From Actinernus sp. WN-2022 (lineage: Eukaryota; Cnidaria; Anthozoa; Actiniaria; Actinernidae), in contig JAOWCC010001589.1 of NCBI GenBank assembly GCA_030867875.1, positions 144,805,745 through 144,869,744 on the forward strand: a DNA stretch of 64,000 nucleotides, given 5' to 3'. The translations under genes were made by a program, and so were the position numbers. The notes beneath the pieces were generated by a model that saw nothing but the letters and a program-made list of their open reading frames with translations, did no database searches and was not told the origin of the DNA. Shown here piece after piece: positions 23,201-35,200 of this stretch (the first letter of the stretch is position 1; each line of letters opens with the position of its first letter).

Positions 23201-26200
23201 GTATCAACTCAACCTATCTTAAAGGTAGGAAGCTAACAAGCGTACATGTAGATAGCCCACTTCCGCGATATGCTTTACTTGTCACGCGCAAAGGTTTCAA
23301 TACGAGGCTCTGTGCTAAATTAAATTTATTCTTTTCACTGTGAAAATAATAAATTTAATTTAGCACGGAGACTAGTATTGAAACCTTTGTGCGTGACAAG
23401 TAAAGCATATCGCGGAAGTGGGTTATTGCTGAGTGTTTTTTGCTTCTTGTAACTATAAGTAAACTTTATTATATGATAGTCAGTGGTGCTCTGGCTGAAA
23501 GCAAAATCGTAAACAAATGATACCACACTGGCGGCTAGTAGGGATACATATATTTAGTTCCGGTCTCTTAAGACAGTTTCTTGCATCTTAATGCAATTAT
23601 ATTAGTTGTTGTAGTATGGTTACGTAACATCGAACATTAAGGAATGAACTGTTTGTGTTTAAGTGCTATGTCAGTTAATTAGGACTAGTATATAAGAACA
23701 GAGAGTAATTGAGGTGCAACCGAAGCATCTCTAAAGCCATTCATAAACTAAACTTTATTTTTCATACATTAACTATTTGTAGGCATTTTTTCAAATTGGC
23801 TAATAAACGAGATGCCCCTTCCTGATATTGTTGTGATCTTCATTGTCTGGAAAGTTAGGTATTAAATGATTTGTATTCGGTTCACAAAGTGATTAGAATA
23901 CAACATGTATTACCGACACGTGTGGGACAGCACTTCACATCCTAAACTTGTTTTGTCTGATACGCTCTCAGTTTTTCACCCTAATGTTTCTGAAACGTGA
24001 AAAACATTAGTTTTCAATAGAGACAACGCAATTTTGAGCAAATTTCTTTGATTTTGACTTGGTTTAACAGGCTTTTCAAGGAATTTAGGTGATCTTCAAA
24101 ATTAGAAATGAAAATGTTCAACCAACTGGTTTTCATGTAATAAAAAGTAAATTACGTGGCTGCTTGGAGATACATAATTTACCTTTCTTAACACTCGAAG
24201 ATAAGTTCCGTATCTCCGCTCGGCCATGTAATATCCTTTGTCTTTGATGAAGTTAACAATTAGTATGGTTCATACTTTAAAAGGGAACTTATTAAACTGT
24301 AGAGAAAGCCCTTGTACAATAGACAATATTCGTATTCTCACGGACGAGCTGGAACGAGCCCTCAATGGAGGCTCATGCGGGGGATTCTTTTGTAATGCTA
24401 AATAGCTTATAGCAAATAGACAATATTCGTATTCTCACGGACGAGCTGAAACGAACCCTCAATGGAGGCTCATGCGGGGGATTCTTTTGTAATGCTAAAT
24501 AGCTTATAACAAATAGACAATATTCGTATTCTCACGGACGAGCTGAAACGAACCCTCAATGGAGGCTCATGCGGGGGATTCTTTTGTAATGCTAAATAGC
24601 TTATAGCAAATAGACAATATTCGTATTGTCACGTACGAGCTGGAACGAGCACTCAATGGAGGCTCATGCGGGGGATTCTTTTGTAATGCTAAATAGCTTA
24701 TAGCAAATAGACAATATTCGTATTGTCACGTACGAGCTGGAACGAGCACTGAATGGAGGCTCATGCGGGGATTCTTTTGTAATGCTAAATTAGTACTTTT
24801 AAAATTCCCGCGCGTGAGCTTCCATTGAGTGCTCGTTCTAGCAAGCTCGTCCGTGAGAATACGAATCTTGTTTATAGCTAAAGACTAGTTTATGGTTCAT
24901 GCGCAGTTCTACAAATCCTTTGTTTGTTAGACAATGGTGGCATGCCAGTTGAAACAAAAGACTAATTGGTCTATTGACAGCACTGTACTTTCTTGTTACC
25001 CTGTAGGAGTCCTAACTGGATTCAGTTTTCCGCATTGATAACCACCGTTATCATAAAACGGGCTGAATGTAATGCAACATGGAAACAATGACGAGTGTCG
25101 GTGGTTTTCAGCCACTCATGGGCAAGTGGCTTGGCTGGTCTGTGTGCATGGGATTGGGTCAGCCTCTTTTCTCATGTATCTCGTGTTTTCGTCCCGTTCC
25201 CAACTATCCGAAATCCAGGAATAGGCTGAGCTTGGGAAATTAGTTATAGGGGTCTTAACGGAAATAACATGCTGACCTGTTTGCTCTAGCTAGATATTTC
25301 TACATAATATTATCGCCACATGATTGTTCTTCGTTGGTTATGCCCCCAAAGAGTATTGACGTACTGCTAATGAAAATAACTGGTTGGCTGGTTGGTTAGT
25401 TTATTTGGCAGTAGAATTGCGTTATGCGTCAATCACTATTATATTGCTCGTCATGCCCAGGAAAATCCCATGAAAATGAATGTTTGTTCAGTAATGAAAC
25501 ACGCATGAACACTGCATTTTAATGAATCCAAATGAAAATCCCCTCAAATCCCATGAAATTGGTTAAAATATCATGGGGTGCATACAGTTGACCAATTTCA
25601 TGGAATTTTCATGGATTATAGGATTTTCATTGGAATGAGCAGTAGTATACCTTATGTTACCAGAATTGCGTCAAGTTCTTTGTTTTCTACAGGGCCAAGA
25701 GGTCTTCAATACTTACGGTCAGCTTGCCAACTGCCACTTGCTACAGTCATATGGATTTGTCGAGAGCACTCCTAACCCTTTTGACACGGTACGGAATGTT
25801 ATTTCATTTGAATGAGATGAGTACAGTTGTATGTTGGTGTCGATCGTATTGGAAGGACACTTGTCCAAATCAAATAAATAACTGTCGTTTAAAGAGGAGC
25901 AAATTTCAAAATCATTCTGAGTAATTTCCAGATACTGCCGATAAATGGTGCACTTAAATCACCGTGTATCACCTGTATGAACTCTTTGTTATTAACATAT
26001 ATGCAAGAAGGCTTTGCAGGGAACAGTCACGTGATGATATATATATATAACTTCAATAGCAAGTGAATTGAGTTCGTGATCCCATGGGAAAGACAAACAA
26101 ACTTCAAAGCACAGTTTTAGAAAGATCGACAATAGATTGGAGATGGAAAGCAGATCACTACCTATCCTATAAATTAAGAAAATATATATATTTGTTATAG

Positions 26201-29200
26201 CAGGCTGAGTATTGCAGCTTAAAGCTGGTGGGGGCCTGCTTTTACTCCTCACACACTCCCCACTATATTAACTGTTTTGGACACACTACACCCGACTCAC
26301 GGTTGATTTTTACGCCGGAGGGAGGAAAGCCGGAGAACCCGGAGAAAAACCCTCGAATACAGATAAGGAATCAACAACAAACCTAACTCGCATACGGTGT
26401 CCGAGCCAGGAATCGGGACCGCAGCGGTGAGAGGCGAGTGTTTTACCACTGCGCCAACCTGCATCCCCCTACAAGTGCGTTAACTTTATATAAATGAAAT
26501 CAGATATTTTTTATGCTGCAGTACAACCACGTAATTATATCCTGCACTAAAGGCCCACTTCTTAATGTTTTTAGGTCGAAGCGCCCCTTTCGTTGTTTTA
26601 TAAAGTTACCAGAAGGAACGCTGGATCGAAACGGGAGGCTAGGATTCTCGATGCAAAGTTTCAGTTCATGGAAGAAATGGTATGGAGGCGTTCTTCTTGC
26701 TATTAGTTCTATCCAAGGTGAAAATAAGTATCAAAATGAAACAATGGACCTATTATATTTCTATTCTATCTTTAGTTTAACTACAAGACGAGGCTAGCAT
26801 TGCGTAAATGCATCTGGAGTCATTGCGTCAATGCATCTGTAGTCATTGCGTAAATGCATCTGTAGTCATTGCGTAAATGCATCTGTAGTCATTGCGTAAA
26901 TGCATCTGTAGTCATTGCGTCAATGCATCTGTAGTCATTGCGTCAATGCATCTGTAGTCATTGCGTCAATGCATCTGTAGTCATTGAGTCAATGCATCTG
27001 TAGTCATTGCGTCAATGCATATGTAGTCATTGCGTCAATGCATCTGTAGTCATTGCGTCAATGCATCTGTAGTCATTGCGTCAATGCATCTGTAGTCATT
27101 GCGTCAATGCATCTGTAGTCATTGCGTCAATGCTTCTGTAGTCATTGCGTGAATGCATCTGTAGTCATTGCGTCAATGCATCTGTAGTCATTGCGTCAAT
27201 GCATCTGTAGTCATTGCGTCAATGCATCTGTAGTCATTGCGTCAATGCATCTGTAGTCATTGAGTCAATGCATCTGTAGTCATTGCGTCAATGCATCTGT
27301 AGTCATTGCGTCAATGCTTCTGTAGTCATTGCGTCAATGCATCTGTAGTCATTGCGTCAATGCATATGTAGTCATTGCGTCAATGCTTCTGTAGTCATTG
27401 CGTGAATGCATCTGTAGTCATTGCGTAAATGCATCTGTAGTCATTGCGTCAATGCATATGTAGTCATTGCGTCAATGCTTCTGTAGTCATTGCGTGAATG
27501 CATCTGTAGTCATTGCGTCAATGCATCTGTAGTCATTGCGTATGGCGGTTGTTTTTAAACACGGACCTGCTGATAATTCTGTCTTCTCTAACTAGGGCTT
27601 GGTTTCCAGTGAAGACGTATTTGTGTTTGGCCGAGACGGGTCTTATCAACACGGACCAGCCCTACACCTGTTCTTCAAGGTAAGAAGGGATACACATAAT
27701 TCACAGATATAAGCAGTTATTGCCTCTTCTTCCCGGTATGTGCGTGATACGGTATGTGCTGGATAGAATTTTGGACCTGTTAGAAATAAGGGAAACACAT
27801 TTGGCCCTTTAGTCTGAAGTAGGATGTCATTTTGTTATTAATTTAAAGATAAATTTAGGAAGACACGAACCCACAGAGATAAATAGACGTGAAATAGTGC
27901 ATGGAAATCACATATTTTGGTCTGAAATAGGGTCACGTTTTTGCCTCATAAGTATTTATTAACACCAATTTAACTTAAGTTGAATATGTTTTTTGTTTTC
28001 AAGTAAAGCGTATTCAGAGGCATATGAAAATAAGATATATTTTTCAAGCTGTGTTTGATTTGGAATTCACGTCAGGTTCTTCATCTCGGCGAGGACCAAC
28101 TCAGGGAACTATTATTACAACCGAACGAAGACAGTCACAGGTTTCAAGAGGAGCTCAGTGACCTGAATGATTTGATCAACCAGTGCAGCGACGAGCAAAA
28201 AGACTCGAGTCTTAGAGTACTAGAAAGAGTTTTGAAGCTGAAAGATAGAAGTCCTAAGAAAACAAAATTGGAGAGCAATAACATGGACGTAAAGGAAAGA
28301 CGAGAGGGGGGAACTACTAAAAGGAAAATGAAGTGTGACCATCCGGAATCTGCTGACAAAAAAAATAAGCTAGGAATTGTCGAGACTGGAGTGAAAAGAG
28401 ATATCTCGATGAGTCTTGCTTCTGATAAAGGAGACCACAGCATAGTAAAGGATATAAAGGATAATCATGAGAACGCTAGGATAAAGGATAGCGATACTAA
28501 GAATGGGAACAAAATGGATTTAAATGTGATAGACAGTGAACAGTGGGATAGCAATGACAGCGAGAATAGTGGCTGTGCGGATGGCATGACGTCATCTGAT
28601 GATGAGGAAGACGAGGAGGAAGATGAGGAGGAGGGTGATGATGATGAGGTCGATGCTGCAGCTGCTGATGATGCTGATGATGAGAGTGGTGTTGAAAATG
28701 AGGCTGAAACTGATAGTGAAAGTGATAGTGAAGAAGTCAACGAAGAAGAAACAGATGATCAAGGTCTTTCTTATGGTGAGTACTTGATACAATATCGCTC
28801 TCATTTTAGGATTCCGCGTGGCTGCGCATATGCAAATAAACGAGTTATTGTAATGGGTTGTTGTGTCACTCACTCACTGGATCACTCAGACGTTAGCACA
28901 ACCAGGACCTGCTAACGAGTTTGATGATATCAGTCGTTATAACCCATTAAATATTTTCTCTCGCAGGGGATTCGTTGAATGCGGTAGGTGACGCGATATC
29001 TTCTCTCCGCGAGCGGGAAATATCAGCGAATACAGCCCCTGTGAGTGTATAAGCGCGCGTCAAAGAAAATATACGAAGGATGATAACAACAAAAACCTAC
29101 ATTCTGGCGTCGAAATATGCCCTGATATTTGTCCTTGACATTATCTAATCCTCGAAGCTCGCAGTTTCCCTGGAGCTTTGCTCTTGGAAACTGTTCTCTT

Positions 29201-32200
29201 CTCGGATCAGATAATGTCGGCGGACGAAATATCAGTGAGGGCATATTTCGACGCACAAATAGGTTATTGTATTTATATTCGATATCCGCTATTTAGTCGC
29301 GTTTAGCACGCGGTTGACAAAATGTTTTAGATATTTATCGGGAATTATTCTGACTGTATTAAATTCAGTTCGCATATTTTATAATTCTGCTTATTTTAAG
29401 AGCGATGTAGTCTCGAAAATCTCAGTTTATGGTTGCCACTCCACGGGTAATATGATGTGCGCATGCGTGCGAGACAGCGATATGCAGTTTTTTCCTGTTT
29501 TTCCTCTATTTATAGTTAATTTCCTTTTAAGTGATTTATAAATTGACGGCCGGATCTTGTGGCATTTGTTTACACAATTTAACCTCTTGGCTTATCGGCG
29601 ATGGCCAGTTTAGCCTTCAGTCTCGTATTGTGATTCTTATTTGAAGTGCTCTAAAACCTCATACCAGGCGATGATTGCAGACATGCGATGCCGTTCAAAA
29701 TAGTAACGCATTTTTCATTTCCTGTCTAGCGACTTATTTGATGAGAAACGTTTTGAAATATTATACCAAGATGAAATACATGAAGGAGCAGAAAGTTTCA
29801 GAGAATTTCAGGAGCTCGAAGCAGAAAACTACGAGGCAATGAAACGCAAGCGGGAGGCTTGGTTTCAACTAAACCAGGACCGACAGTTCCCTCTGCCATT
29901 TTGGATATTTCATGTATAGTACTCATGAAAACGATGCGAACGGTGACTCGTACGCGAATATCAAACAAACAAGAAAATTATCTTTAAAACAAATCGAGAA
30001 ATTTGCCATACAATTTTGTAATATTTCTATCTGCAGTACTTTGACTGTCGAGTACTTTGACTGTACTTGGACTGTCGAGTCACCGTTCGCCTCGTTTTCA
30101 TGCAGTTTCACCACTTGACGTGACAATGGCGGTAAGAACTGTGAAGGAGTATTGTTCTGTGTATCAAAACACACATGTATATGCCTTGATACATTACATC
30201 TCCAGATCGGCATTAACTTGATTTACTTTATTAACAGAAATGTTGAGTTAATATTTTAGAAATGAATTTCTATGTCGATAAAATCATCAAAAACGAGATG
30301 TCGCGTCGAACTCGCATGGCTGGGTTACAATTCCAACAGATCTCCTGCCATATGTTCGGGTTTGTTTTGTCCGTCTTATCGAAAAAGCGGACCTTCAACA
30401 GCACTGGGCAACATTCAGACGAAGTCTTACGATGATTTTCTATGGAAAATATGAGAACCTCCAGAATACATAACCCATACGACCATGATAACTTGAAATC
30501 TAGCCGCGAGATTTGTGCAATTTTGATCTGTCTAATAACTTGAGTAAATCAACCGTGGGTCGAGTGTAGTGTGTCCAAAACAGTTAACGTAGTGGGGAGT
30601 GTGTGGGGAATAAAAGCAAGCCCCACCAGCTTTAAGCTGTAATACTCAGCCTGCTATAACAAATAAAATATTTATTTTTATTTGATTTTATAGGCCTTGT
30701 GAGTGATGATGTTTTGCATTTGTCATAGAGCGGTTTTCAGTTGAGTGTAGTGAAACCAAACGCAAAGTACCCACAGCCAGCCAATCATAGGAGCGAGTAA
30801 TCACAAGTAACTCATAAATGGCTTCCCTGTGAGCCAATGACAAACCAAAGCAAAACCAAAACCAATTTGCGTTTGGTTTTACTTTGGATTCTGATTGGTT
30901 GGTTTACTTTCTCGGCCAATAGGAGAGCTTAGTAAACGCAAAACCAAAACACTTCCGACACTCAATTGAAATCCGCTCTACAATGAAGTCTCACTTTTGT
31001 GTTAAGAGGAAATATTGTATCAAAGTGAGGCTTGGTGGTGATCACGTGACATCATCATGCGTATTCAAACGTATCAAATTATCGATCGCATGACGTCACG
31101 CTCCGGAAGAACATAAACTAATCAGTAACAAGAATTGCGCTCCCTTCCCTTTCCTTATTCCTCCTTCTCTTTCTCTCCTCATCCCCCACCGCACCCCCTC
31201 CTCCTTCGCTTGCCTTGCAGGCTATGTATTCTGCAATAGCTGATATTACAGTTGTGTCTACGAATACTGAGCAGTTTCAGCGGTATGGCCCAAACACCTC
31301 ACTTCAGACATTAGTCATGCTTGTTTAAGAGAGTGTTGGTAGCACACAAGAATAGACTATATCGCAACCCCGCCGTCGCAGTGCACTCTGGGATGTATAT
31401 CTCAGTTTTCCATTGTTGTTGTTGGGCGGCCATCTTGGATTTAACAATGGCAACTGAGATATCCATCCCAGAGTGCACTGCGATGGCGGAGTTGCGATAT
31501 AGTCTATGATGGTTTGAATAGTGCATCATTACATCGAAGTGAGGCATTTGAGTCAATACCGCTGAAACTGCTGTTCGTAAACGCAACTGTAATATGCCCT
31601 ATTAGGGTGTCCCAGTAACGATCCCAAGCGCCTTTGCGAAACCAAACTCGCCCCATTCCCCTACTCGTTTCTAAAGTGGACGATTGAACCTCTCCCATAT
31701 CCTGAAAGTCACGGTCTTGACAGATATTTCTTGCTAGACTCCATTCGGCTTTCTTCGAAGCCCGGCCAAGGTCGTACAACTTTGCCATTCTCTCGTGTGT
31801 GAAATCAGTGCGATACGTTTAATCATGATACAACCTTTATGAATCTAACAGACCTTTGCTGATTTACATTTATTCCAGAGCAAATGATGGAATTCCTCGA
31901 AGAATGGAAATGGACTCTAAAACGGTGAGAAAATGTTCACTTAGAGGCAAACAAACGTTGAAGCTCAGCCAATAGCCCACTTCCGCGATATGCTTTACCT
32001 GTCACGCACAAAGGTTTCAATACGAGGCTCCGTGCTAAATTATATTTATTCTTTTCTCTGTGAAAAGAATAAATATTATTTTCTCTGTGAAAAGAATAAA
32101 TGTAATTTAGCACGGAGCCTCGTATTGAAACCTTTGTGCATGACAAGTAAAGCATATCGCGGAAGTGGGCTATTGAACAAATGTTTTCTCGTATTAAAAG

Positions 32201-35200
32201 TATGGATTGAATGAAGGATCATTGCGAGAGTATTTAAAGGAAACCCCGGCTGTCGGAAGAGATGCCGTTAAATGTTCGCAATATATAGTCTAAATTGAAC
32301 ATTTGTCGAACAAAATGATCGAAAATGAACTTTATTTTAGTTTTTGCAAAAAAAGTATGTCATTTTGGGCTTTGAATTCGCTGGCGCCGCCATCTTGGAT
32401 GCGAGACGTTTCACGGCGGTCCCTATTGTTACAAGTCCAAAGCTATTGTTTACTGACAACAGAGACTGCCGTCATCACATCCAATATGGCGGCGCCCGCG
32501 AAAATTGCTTATACTAATATCCATTATTTTTCAAAAACTAAAACATATTTTCCAATTTTTTCCAACAAATTTCCAACTTAGAACAGATTGCCAGCAATTT
32601 ACCGGCAGTTTGTTCCAACGGCCGGGGTTTCCTTTAAAGTGCCTATAAACTCAATGATTTTTATCATTAATATCGATTCTACATCAAGTGAATAGGTGAA
32701 TAGCAAAATATTTATTGATTTGGGTGTTGCGTTTCTGTTTCAAAAAATGCAAATGATGTGATGTCACACGAGGCCTCATTCATTATATACAAAAACGTGC
32801 TGACAGGGATAAATAACGTTTTTTACATATCCATGTTATATTTGGGCCTTATATATGTGATTGTACCAAATCAGAAATACTTTCATTCACAAGAGAAAGA
32901 AATGACCTTTTGTTGGCCTCCTGTGACATCACATAATTAGCATATTCCAAATATATACTCTCATAACTCTTAGATACAACACTCAGATCAAGAAATATTT
33001 TACTATTCACCTAATTACTTGATGTAGAATCAACATTAATGATTAAAATAAATGGGCTTATGGCACTAAGATTTCTCAAGTTAAACCAGTGTTGGTGACG
33101 TCGGTGATTACGTGACAACGCATGGTGACGTCATTTGCTATACCTACCAGAATTCTTTTCAATATTGTGCTTCGCATTTTTTTAACTCCTTTGAGAATAC
33201 CAAGACGAACGTTTAACTTAGGCCCAGTTCAAACGCCGTACTTTTCATGCGCCGTTCTTAATTCATATTTAGGTCGACCCAAATCAACAAAGGTCCGCCT
33301 GTTGATTCAGACGTCGTTCTTAATCAGCCGTTCCTAATTTATTCAATGACTACTCAGGCTTAAAGCGAGGCAGACCATAATTTTTCCGACATTGCAAAGA
33401 TGGCGGATAGAGGTCAGAGCGCAATGTTCGTACTTCGTAGATTGGTCTACAAGTGCAGCGAGAAGACGCAGAATGCAAACTCTTTTGCATTTCATCGTGC
33501 GAAGTAAATGGCATGCACGCTTTACTTTAATTTGAATTTATTTGAATAACAATTGCATTCTGGGTTACGGCAAATGAAAGTACGGCGTATGAATCAAATG
33601 TCGTTCTATAGCCATACTTCACTGCTGAACAACTCACGGATAACATTTGAATATCATTAAAATAAAATATGTATTTGGTACGTCTCATAGATAGCACGGC
33701 GTTTGAATCGGACTCGACCTACAGCCGTAATATTCGATTGACCCAGCCGTGCTGAACTCCTGAGCCGTTCCAAATCAAATAGGCCGTTCCAATTCGATTC
33801 AGACCTAATTGAAACAATTAAGAACGGCTCATGAAAAGTACAGCGTTTGAACTTGGCCTTAGAGGAATATTGCAAAGGCTTCTGCTTGTAGTAGTAATAT
33901 GACGTCATTTATATGCAAATCCTCAACTGTCGACTCAAACAGTATCGGACAGGAACGTCTGATGCAGCATTTTACAGACTGGGTTATTTTTTAGAGTGGT
34001 ATCCGCTAGCCAATCACGAGCATTTGCATAATTTTAATTCAAATGACTAATGACGTTGCAGCCATGTTGGTAGCCTGCTATGCAGACGTATTTTTTCACT
34101 CATAAATTCGAAGAAAAGTGTAACGTCTGCTTACCCGGGCGCTTAATTAGTTTCCAATATGCACACTTCATTGTGTTATGGACCAATCAGATTTTACCTT
34201 CCATATCCTAGAAGTGACGTAATGTTACATTTAAAAGGTATTCAGACAATACATTTGCCATTGACCAATCATAGGAGAGTGTTAACTGGCGCGCCAATTC
34301 ATTAAAATTCTAAAAATGGCTTTGATTGGACAGAAAAATAAAACAAACGTGCTGACGTCATGCTTGCATATTGGAAACTAATTAAGAGCGGCCGTCTGTA
34401 AATATCGCCTAAAGTGTTTAGGATGAAAAAAAAATGAAATTCCTCAAACTTTCTCAGAATAATGGCCTGGGTGAGTGATTCATATAAATATAACTTTTAG
34501 TTGAATCTGATTTTTATTTTCGCCAAACGGCGACAAAATCGGTTTTACGGCTCTTAGGACCGGTTTTTAGGAGATCGATACCACACATCGTTAACGGCTC
34601 GCCTAAAAATGAAAATAGAAATTTATAGCAATACTGTGCAGCTAAATACAAAGAAAAGATAATGATTTCTCTTTTCATGGGTTGTTTATTTAATTTGGTT
34701 ACAAATTAAATATTTTAGCGATTTTTAATTATTTGTTAATTTTAGAAATTTTTGGTACGCAAAATAATGACCAAATTGAGAAGCTAAAATCTCCAATGAT
34801 ACATGACCTGGCTGTATTAGAGTATAACCTAGCGAAAGAGCAATGTTTCTTCTTCAAATACATGCAATAAAATTTTTGGGCAATTAAAACTACGAATTTT
34901 CAGGGCATCAAACGCAAGTGACACCGACGTGAGAATACTCTCTTTTCGCGCAGCGTTCGAATGCACAGAATCTGAGATGAACAGAGGAAAAAAATATGAT
35001 ATCAACTTCTATCAGGTTAAATTTAATACTAAAGAAGCCTGGGTACTTTCAGATAGATTATATATCGGCTTTTAGCGGTATTTTTGCGATGACATATTGT
35101 TGAATCTTTACTCATGCCGGAGCGCCGACAACTTTCAATTGATAGACTTCTAAGTCAATCCGAATGATCTACAGTTGAACTATTCACTGTTAGGAATGTT

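Larger units (their letters stand above)
23225..25692 (+). other. SETD6 intron 4
   Basis: Intron with a hairpin MITE (23253-23430) and a 97-bp tandem array foldback (24315-24880). The rest has no recognisable content. Confidence 0.8.
28776..31878 (+). other. SETD6 intron 8
   Basis: The intron includes a hairpin region at 29090-29260, an unassigned exon-like frame (29729-29920), a MITE (29931-30103), a truncated SINE tail (30548-30665), a MITE (30725-30980) and a palindrome (31255-31585). Confidence 0.75.

Noticed and set aside
28465..28873. Poly-Ser and poly-Ile reverse frames
   Set aside because: They are antisense readings of the acidic tract in SETD6 exon 8.
28967..29040. Possible extra SETD6 exon (GDSLNAVGDAISSLREREIS...) with AG and GT borders
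   Set aside because: It accepts the phase of exon 8, but then the next real exon at 31879 would hit a stop at once. Joining exon 8 directly to 31879 keeps the frame and restores the SETD6-type C-terminus. It is better treated as a cryptic exon, unless an alternative acceptor at 31881 is shown to be used.
31221..31282. Possible SETD6 exon (AMYSAIADITVVSTNTEQFQ)
   Set aside because: Its 3' end overlaps the arm of a palindromic element, and its phase leads the following exon into a frame that terminates early in the last exon.
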